This document shows positions 56,256 through 64,000 of a stretch of 64,000 nucleotides of DNA, piece after piece. Origin of the DNA: Capra hircus (Eukaryota; Chordata; Mammalia; Artiodactyla; Bovidae). Both the position numbers and the translations under genes were made by a program. The first letter of the stretch is position 1. Every line of letters starts with the position of its first letter. The notes below the pieces were generated by a model that worked only from the letters and a program-made list of their open reading frames with translations, searched no databases and was not told the DNA's origin. The DNA is taken from contig NC_030821.1 in the NCBI RefSeq assembly GCF_001704415.2, positions 35,261,210 to 35,325,209 on the forward strand, given 5' to 3'.

Positions 56256-58485
56256 TTTATGAAGCCTGATCATTGTTCCCTGCACTTTCATTTCCCTCTA
56301 GGGCTGCTCTGTGAGGCGCTGTCTGTGGTCAGCTGGAGCCAGCTGGCACAGGCTCATGAAAGCAAGCTCTTCATGTTCCCTCCCAACTTCTCATTCAGTG
56401 ACGACATGTTGGTGGCAAGACACCAGCCATGGTGGGAGTATCTGTACAACAGGACTAGGGAGACACTACAAGTCAGAGCGTTATTCCCCCTGGAAACTGG
56501 CTTACTGCGCAACACAGGTACCCGGTCTAAGCCAGGGTGCTCTCTCGATGGCACGGTACTATCACTCAAGCGTCTCAGTCCTATTGCCCTTTCCAACACA
56601 CCTTCATTCTTTTCACAGAAGATAAGTGCTTCTCTTTTTACTCTATGCTCAGTAGAAACGAAGAACACTCAGACACCACCTAGTGTTACCTCACTGAAAC
56701 ACCACTGCTCTAAAATCTTAATATACATACACATGATCTGGAGTATCTGTGAGATTTTTTTCCATGGCTTCATTCCCTGGATTTTTATTTAGCAGATTTG
56801 TAGTTGCAGGAGTCTGCATCTATCTACTCCTGTAGACCTAGGAGTCTGCATTTCAAAAATGCACTCCAGGTTATTTTAATACAGGGGAGTTTTAGACAAC
56901 ATCTTGAAAATGATTCCCTTATGAGGCACGTCCCTAGGGCAGCTGCTCACTACATTCATCTGGCGGTTCTGAGCCCTCCCACCTTTCCCACTGCTCCCCT
57001 CCATGCCTGGTATCTCTCTAGAGAAATAAAACTCTATACCTCAACTCTGAACTCAGCTATATGCCCTCAAACTGCAAAGCTTAGTAACCTGTTCACATAG
57101 CAATGGATGGTTAAGTAGTGTGAAACCCTGGAATTCACCATCAGAAAATTGAGACCCCGTTAGAAAACTGCATCACCTCCAACTGACACCAGGGATACAC
57201 TCTCAGAGCCTTTGGCCCAGGTCTCTCTCCCAAGCATGTGGTTATTATCCTAATGTATGTGCAAAATTACATGTTCTCTAATAACAGCCCACAGAAGGAA
57301 TGCACACATAGAAATACAGAGAGAAGAAATGACTTGCCACAGCCCTGTTAAGGAGTGACTGAGTACACTCAGTCGTTATTAGCTGATAGAATTATATTTA
57401 GTCTACTGGACCTCACTGAATAAAAATCAGGGAATTCTCCATTAAAATGTATATTCCAGGCTCTTGAAAAAGTCAGAAGGTCTGACAACGCTGAGCCCAC
57501 ATTTCAGGGCAGCAACCATCCAGATCGGAGCAGTGGCAGCTGTGTTTGAAAGAGGCATGCATTCTCCACTTCTCAGTGGTTCCCTGTGACCCCTACTTTC
57601 CGTTTCCCCTACTGACCTTGTCTATGGAAGCCTGTGAGTTCGCAACCTCAGCTAAGCTTTATTTCTATCCCTGCTTCTCTTCCCCTCTTCTTTTCTAGCT
57701 CCTTGCAGAAAGATCCCAGCATAAAATCCTTGGGAATTCTCCTTGCTTTCTGTTGCAAGCTGGCCTAAGCCAATCTCATGCTTCACAATTAACGGACTGT
57801 TTTGGTATCAACGACTAAAACTCCAAGGTAGGTGAAGTCTATAACAGAACGTGCATGAATGCCTGGGATCCCATTAAAATTCTGATTGTGATTCAGTAGG
57901 TCTGGGGTGGGTCTGATTCTATAGTTCTAATAAACTCCCAGGGAAAAACTATGCTGCTGATTGCATCCATCACAGTTTGAGTAGCAATGTGTAAATTGCT
58001 TACAGAAATGTGTACGTTTCTGCTCCTGAAACTTTGCTCCCCGGTTCTATTAGAAACAGGCCTTAAACCAAAGCTGGCAAAGGGACAAAAGAGGCATACA
58101 ACCTGCTCTATAACCTGGATGAACTCCCAGAACTTTGCTCTTTTATCCTGACCATGCCATTGCAAAAACCAAAGCTGCAGTGTTCTGGAAGCAGAGATTC
58201 TGTTAGTTTTAGAGGATGAATCAGGCAATTGCAGAAACAACTGCCAGACGAAGGGCAGTATCAGAATCAAGCTGCGGGCCCCTCTGTGAAGAGTTCAGAC
58301 TGCTGAGTTCCCTGGATTGCTATGCTCTATACAAATACAAGAGGGGTTTCCACAATATTTATGAGATTTCCAGAATCCACGTATTTTGAATGCCAGTAAT
58401 TTCATCAATGTAAACCCATTATATCAACAAAAATATGCTACTATCTAAACCTCTGCCATCAACTGGAGAGAAAGAAAGCTCAGTA
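56256..58485. other. Intergenic, MER5A relics, otherwise unrecognised
   Basis: MER5A-like motifs occur at about 56815-56890 and 57855-57945 (gattcagtaggtctggggtg). 56256-56520 is balanced in composition and open in two frames, but no protein family is recognised and no exon structure is convincing. Confidence 0.45.
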
Positions 58486-58785
58486 GGACTTCTCTAGTGG
58501 CACAGTGCGTAAGAATTTGCCTGCCAACGCAGGACATGGGTCCGATCCCTGGTTTGGGAAGATTCCCCATGCCCTGGAGCAACTAAGCCTGGGCGCCACT
58601 GGGCACAACTAACTGAGCCCACAGTCCCTAGAGCCTGTGCTCTGCAACATGAGACGCCCCCACACTGAGAAGTCCATGTACCCCAGTGAGAAGTAGCCCC
58701 CACTGGTCGCAGCAAGAGAAAGCCCATGTGAAGCACTGAAGACCTAGCGCCACCAAACAGAAATAAATATACAATTAAAAGAGAG
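58486..58785 (+). mobile_element. CHR-type SINE
   Basis: tRNA-like head (ggacttctctagtggcacag), body with agcaactaagcctgggcgcc and a tail aaataaatatacaattaaaa followed by (GA)n. Confidence 0.87.
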
Positions 58786-59455
58786 AGAGAGAGCTGGACT
58801 TTTAGAGCAACAAGCCCTGCAGTGACTCAATCCTGTAACGTGTATCCCAAATAGGGCGATTAACAGCACCTATTTTTATCATTGTCCTTGTACAGACTAC
58901 ATGGCACACTCTTACTAAGAAATAGGTGCTCCAGACTGGATTCTGCCCATAATTGGAAGCAGGAGGGATTAATTCTGCATTTGAGAGACACACTGGGAAG
59001 GAGGTGGGGGGAGAACAACCCCCTCGAGCAAGTTGCAGACCTTTTCTCGCCTCCTCCCAAGCACGCGCCACAGTTTCCCTCAGCCAAAGCCCCTGCACCC
59101 CCCACTTCCTCATTTTTCCAATTCATTTCTATCTGGGCCCTCTTCCCACCATGTCTTCAGCACAGCATACTCTCATGTCACCTCATGAGAAACAGAAAGT
59201 AAGAGGCGGAAGCAATGCTAGAGACGGCCGACACGGGTGGGTTTTCAATCTTAGCCTTGAAAAGCCATTTGCAGACCGAATATTGCCCTGCAGTGCAAAC
59301 ACACAGTTCACGGAAGAAAAAGCTGCTCTCAGCGGTGGTGGGGTTGGTGACGACAGGCGGAATGTAAGGAAAACTGAAACGCACCCTATTCCCACTCTGG
59401 CCATCCCCTCAGACAGTTGTCCTTGGCAGGTTTCCAGAGGACACCATTTTTTTTT
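58786..59455. other. Intergenic, nothing recognised
   Basis: A + strand frame of 179 codons (58953-59492) runs into the following SINE and has no recognisable domain; I do not call a gene. Confidence 0.4.
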
Positions 59456-59467
59456 AACACTGACCTG

Positions 59468-59780
59468 GGCTTCCCTGGGGGCTCAGTGGTAAAGAGCCTG
59501 CCAGCCAATGCGGGAGAGCCAGGTTGAGCCCCTCATGGGAGAGGATCCCGCAGCCCCAAGGCAGCTGAGTCCACGCGCCACATCTGTTGAGCCTGTGCTC
59601 CAGAGCCTGGGAGCCACAGCTAGTGAAGCCAGCGAGCCCTACAGCCCGAGCTCTGCAGCGAGAGGAGCCCCCACACTGAGAAGCCATGCACCCCAATAGA
59701 GGAGCCCTCACTCACCGCAACTGGAGGAAAAGTCTGCGCAGCAATGAAGACCCAGCATAGTCAACAATAGATAATTTAAT
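59468..59780 (+). mobile_element. CHR-type SINE
   Basis: Head cttccctgggggctcagtgg and GC-rich CHR body. TSD aacactgacctg / aacaccaacctg at 59456-59467 and 59781-59792 (two mismatches). Confidence 0.9.
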
Positions 59781-59792
59781 AACACCAACCTG

Positions 59793-61545
59793 ATATGAAG
59801 GGATTCTTCCATCACCCTTTAGCAGACAAGGAAGCTAAGTTGTTGAAGGGGTAAGCAGTTTTCCGAAGTTCCAGGGTGAGATGGGCCAGAACCCAAACTC
59901 TCCTTCTGCCAAGGGTCAGGTCACACGGACAGGCTATAAGCAAGAGAGGAGAAAGTGCACACTCTTGTCTGGAGGCTGATGAAGCAAGCTGAAGCTTAGT
60001 GGGATAACACAAGTCCGAGTCCCAATCTGGCTGTCCATCTCCCGACCCCTCTCCCAGCCAGGGAGCTCATTCCACTATCTTTAAATAATGGGTCAGTTTT
60101 TCTGGGTTTCAGATCCATCTGCCCACTTCCAGATGAAAACGTTTCGCTCTGCAGTCCACAGTGTCACCTAAAAACCAAAATAAGGCTTTTTCAGTCTCAT
60201 TGATGCCATCCAGCCAACAAGACACACTGTAGCTTGTCATGACCAAGATGATGTGGCTGTTCCCCACCCCAAAGGTGGAATGGTTTCTGACTTTCCTCCT
60301 GTGAGTCAGTGCTCTTTCCATCTGTGTCAGATTCACCCCATTAGCTGATATTGTATCAACCTGCTCATCTCATTCCCCTAAAGCTTCCATTGTTCTCTTG
60401 GTCTCCATCTCACCCACTCATACAGAAGGAGGTTTTCCTGATGCACATTTTTATACTTTGGTGTTCACTATGGTAGTGCTTATAATCAAGGGTAAATTCT
60501 CCCCATGATAAGATGGTAAAGCACTTTGGGAAATAACTCATGCTTATGTTCTGGACATTATGGGTATGTCTCCCTCAGGGTTTTCTGTGGCTCTTCACCC
60601 TGTTCTCCTCCCATCTTCTCCCTCCTTCCTCCTCTTTCACACCTCCCCTCTCTTGCCCCTGCCTCCACCCACCTTCCTTCTGGGCCAGGGGTTGTTAAGA
60701 AGGTATATTCATTAGCCTTTGAATCATCTAAGTACTAACACTGACCCTGTCTACATTCTACTCACCACCATACATAGCACCATTTTATTTGCTATTATTT
60801 ATTTATAATCAAGTGGGTCTATAGCCTGGTCTTTGGATATAATAACAATAGTGTCAGGATGAAGATTAATGATGGCAATAAGGAAAAAGAAACTACAACA
60901 AGGGAGAAATCTTAATAAAAGAAGGAAGAAGAAGAGAAAAAAAAAGGAAGAAAGGAATTAAAGAAAAGTAACTAAACTATAAGCATATATCCCTAATAAT
61001 ATGAGTAATTAGCATTAAGGAACTCTTTTCATTATGCACCGTTCTGTGTGTGTGTGTGTATGTATTTACAGTGAGATCTTACAAGTATCCTAATATTTCC
61101 CCTTATTTCATGCATGAGGAAATCTAGGTATCTTCAAGCCAAATCAGTAAATATAGAGCCAGGATTCAGTGCCAAGGTCTAAATATGGGCAGTCTGATTC
61201 CAAAGTCTGGTCTCTGAAGACCCAGTGCCTGTGTTTCAGGATTGAGAATGATTAGAGTAGAAAAGTCCAGGAATCAGGACTGCACACACTGGTGGCTCAG
61301 AGATTCAGAATGGTCCAAAGGCACTATAATACCAGGGATTTCTCCACATCAAGGCCACAGTATGGGGAGGATCCTGAGCCATTAAAAGCAAAGCTATTCC
61401 TAATTGGCAATCCAGAGACCACAGTTTTGCAACAAGTAGAGCAACGAGAAGGAAAGAGCCAGAGCAAGGCTTGTGTTAACCTCCTGAGATCATTAAATCA
61501 ATAGTTTGCTTTATATGAATTTACAAATGAATTAGACTAGCTAGC
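59793..61545. other. Intergenic with MIR relics and a purine run
   Basis: MIR-like pieces lie at about 59800-59960 and 61020-61200. A purine-rich (GAA/GGAA)n stretch is at about 60895-60960 and a short (GT)n at about 61047-61060. No gene. Confidence 0.5.
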
Positions 61546-61551
61546 TGTGCT

Positions 61552-61738
61552 GGGCTCAGTTGTGTCCGACTCTTTGCAACTTCATGGACTGTAGCCTGCC
61601 AGGTTCCTCTGTCCATGGGATTTCCCAGGCAAGAAAACGAGTGGGTAGCCATTTCCTTCTCCTGCGGATCTTCAGGATCCAGGGATTGAACCCGAGTCTC
61701 CTTTATTGGCAGGTGAATTCTTTACCATTGAGCCACCT
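61552..61738 (-). mobile_element. Bov-tA SINE
   Basis: Antisense Bov-tA; the tRNA-like head at the right is shortened (ttaccattgagccacct). Confidence 0.9.
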
Positions 61739-62301
61739 CTAGTTTGAAATGCCTATTTTAGGAGGCCTGAAGCCAATTTGTTTTCTTTTTTAAAAAATCA
61801 CTTCAGCTGTTTCATTGCAACTGTGGTCTTACTACAGTATTTCAGTCACTGGTTACTCACAAGTGGATTATCCACTTTGTGGACTGCTTCTGGCACGTTT
61901 TCATACCGGTGTGACTTTTTCAGGCCAACCACTGCTTCTGTCTCCTTTTTCTACTGCCCTGCCATGGACAATAGTGAATTTTCTATGAGTTTTTTCAGAT
62001 ATCAGTCAAACAAACCCCTGCTTATTTTGAATTACCTATGTGCAATTCCTCCTCCTTTTCCAACCCCCAAGCAGAGAAGAGTTGATGGACAGCTAGGCTA
62101 TCATGCTTGAAAGTATACCTCTATCACACAGGAAACAGGTTCACTTAAAATTTGAAGGAATGCAAACACACCTCTCCTGGAAGGTACCCTACTCTTTATT
62201 GACTCTTTTCACCACTAATGAACTGTTCCTTTCAGAATGTTTAAGAACTAAACATCTGGCCTTCATTCTGGATGAAGGGGTACTATCAAAACATAAACAA
62301 G
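61739..62301. other. Intergenic, nothing recognised
   Basis: Unique sequence; frames up to 158 codons overlap the following CHR SINE and L1 and have no domain. Confidence 0.4.
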
Positions 62302-62412
62302 AGGGTTTCCCTGGCTGTCCAGAGGTTCAGACGTCGCCTTCCAACACATGGGGTGCAGGTTTGATCCCTGGTGGGGAAGTTAAGATCCCACATGCCTTGT
62401 CGCCAAAGGAAA
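62302..62412 (+). mobile_element. CHR-type SINE, truncated
   Basis: Head ggtttccctggctgtccag plus a short body; broken off at the start of the L1. Confidence 0.78.
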
Positions 62413-62414
62413 TT

Positions 62415-64000
62415 AATCCTCTGTCCATAGTTTCATTTGCTATTATTTTCTCCCATTCTGAGGGTTGTCTTTTCACCTTGCTTATGGTTTCCTTTGCTGT
62501 GCAAAAGCTTTTAAGTTTAATCAGGTCTCACTTGTTTACTTCTGTTTTTCTTTCCATTACTGTAAGAGGTGGGTCATAGAGAATCTTGCTTTATGTTATC
62601 AAGTGTTCTGCCTATATTTTCCTTTCAGACTTATAGTTTCTGGTCTTACATTTAGGTCTTTAATCCATTTTGAGTTTATCATCTTTGTATACGGTGTTAA
62701 GAAGTGTTCTAATTTCATTCTTTTACATGTAGCTCTGGAAAATTCTTAAACATATGGGAATACCAGACCACCTGACCTGCCTCATGAGAAATCTATATGC
62801 AGGTCAGGAAGCAACAGTTAGATCTGGACATGGAACAACAGACTGGTTCCAAATTGGAAAAGGAGTACGTCAAGGCTGTATATTGTCACCCTGCTTATTT
62901 AACTTCTATGCAGAGTACATCATGAGAAACGCTGGGCTGGATGAAGCACAAGCTGGAATCAAGACTGCTGGGAGAAATATCAATAAACTCAGATGTGCAG
63001 ATGACACCACCCTAATGGCAGAAAGCAGAGAAGAACTAAACAGCCTCTTGATGAAAGTGAAAGAGGAGAGAGAAATGTTGGCTTAATGTTGACTTAAAAC
63101 TCAACATTCAGAAAACTAAGATCATAGCATCTGGTCCCATCACTTCATGGCAAATAGATGGGGGAACAATGGAAACAGTGAGAGATTTTATTTTGGGGGC
63201 TCCAAAATCACTGCAGATGGTGACTGCAGCCATGAAATTAAAAGACACTTGCTCCTTGGAAGAAAAATGACCAACCTAGACAGTATATTAAAAAGCAGAA
63301 ACATTACTTTACCAACAAAGGTCCATCTAGTCAAAGCTATGGTTTTTCAGTAGTCATGTATGGATATGAGAATTGGCCTATAAAGAAAGCTGAGCACTGA
63401 AGAATTGATGCTTTTGAACTGTGGTGTTGGAGAAGACTCTTGAGAGTCCCTTGGACTGCAAGGAGATCCAACCAGTCCATCCTAAAGGAGATCAGTCCTG
63501 AATATTTATTGGAAGGCCTGATGCTGAAGCTGAAACTCCAATACTTTGGCCACCTGATGCAAAGAACTAACTCATTTGAAAAGACTCTGACACTGGGAAA
63601 GATTGAAGGCAGGAGGAGAAGGGGACGACAGAGGATGAGATGGTTGGATGGTATCACTGACTCAATGGACATGAGTTTGAGTAAACTATGGGAGTTGGTG
63701 ATGGACAGGGAGGCCTGGCGTGTTGCAGTCCATGGGGTTGCAGACAGTCAGAGATGACTGAGCGACTGAACTGAACTGAACATGTCACTGTCCAGTTTCC
63801 CCAGCACCATTTATTGAAGAGGCTCTCTTTGCCCCATTGTATATTCTCACCTCCTTTGTCAAAAATAGGTGCATGGGTTTATTTCTGGGCTTTCTGTCTT
63901 GTTCCATTGGTCTATATTTCTGTTTTTGTGCCAGTACCATACTGTCTTGATGACTGTAGCTTTGTAGTACAATCTGAAGTCAGGAGGGTGATACCTCCAG
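62415..64000 (-). mobile_element. L1 fragment interrupted by BovB, continues past the edge
   Basis: 62415-62734 and 63790-64000 are antisense L1 ORF2 (tttgctgtgcaaaagctttt; ttattgaagaggctctcttt). The two parts join across the BovB insert at 62735-63779. Confidence 0.88.
62735..63779 (+). mobile_element. BovB LINE, 3' third, nested in L1
   Basis: Sense BovB from the RT region (WKILK..MGIPDHLTCL) to the 3' end. The RT box reads RCADD instead of RYADD. Frame broken near 63085 and 63240. Candidate TSD acatgtagct (62725-62734) / acatgtcact (63780-63789). Confidence 0.93.

Noticed and set aside
56184..56792. 202-codon frame overlapping (TA)n and unique DNA
   Set aside because: It starts in microsatellite sequence, has no domain, and no splice or promoter context supports it.
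58953..59492. 179-codon frame
   Set aside because: It ends in a CHR SINE and shows no family resemblance; an overlapping frame on the other strand is just as long as expected by chance in GC-richer sequence.
1..64000. CRISPR array, phage, plasmid or operon-like systems
   Set aside because: Direct repeats are SINE/LINE copies or TSDs without regular spacing; gene structure, introns and repeats are mammalian.

Overview
The window is mammalian nuclear DNA from a ruminant, most likely a bovid (cattle, buffalo, sheep or goat). The evidence is the very high density of BovB (RTE-clade) LINE copies and of the ruminant SINEs Bov-tA and Bov-A2, together with CHR-type SINEs, ruminant L1 3' ends and older MIR, L2 and MER5A relics. 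There are no bacterial-type operons, no CRISPR array, no rRNA and no functional tRNA gene. The species cannot be settled from the sequence alone.

One host protein-coding gene is visible and it is complete: MED30, Mediator subunit 30, on the + strand. A CpG-rich, TATA-less promoter (about 14390-14723) leads into exon 1 (14724-14900), exon 2 (21795-21953), exon 3 (23897-23998) and exon 4 (37441-37536), with a poly(A) signal at 37818. The joined reading frame is 177 codons and stays open across all junctions. Intron 2 begins with GC instead of GT, and the exon 2 acceptor is a tandem GAG-AAG.

Layout. 1-14390 is upstream intergenic DNA: a head-to-head inverted BovB, a CHR SINE, L2 relics, BovB copies, Bov SINEs and an old L1. 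14390-37850 is MED30; intron 1 holds an old L1, MIR relics and a cluster of BovB pieces, and intron 3 holds two large BovB insertions, one of them nearly full length (29825-32880). 37850-64000 is downstream intergenic DNA with further BovB, Bov-tA, Bov-A, L1, MER5A, MIR and CHR elements and stretches with no recognisable content. Almost every long open frame outside MED30 is a piece of BovB or L1 reverse transcriptase, or its antisense shadow.

I found no undescribed gene system. What is worth a second look is the insertion mechanics. Three BovB copies have the 5' part inverted with the two halves nearly contiguous in the ORF, as expected of twin priming. One short L1 carries both a 5' inversion and an apparent 3' transduction inside a 16-bp target-site duplication (TSD). 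One insertion seems to consist only of a retroposon tail inside a 13-14 bp TSD. In the MED30 gene, the GC-AG intron and the NAGNAG acceptor stand out.
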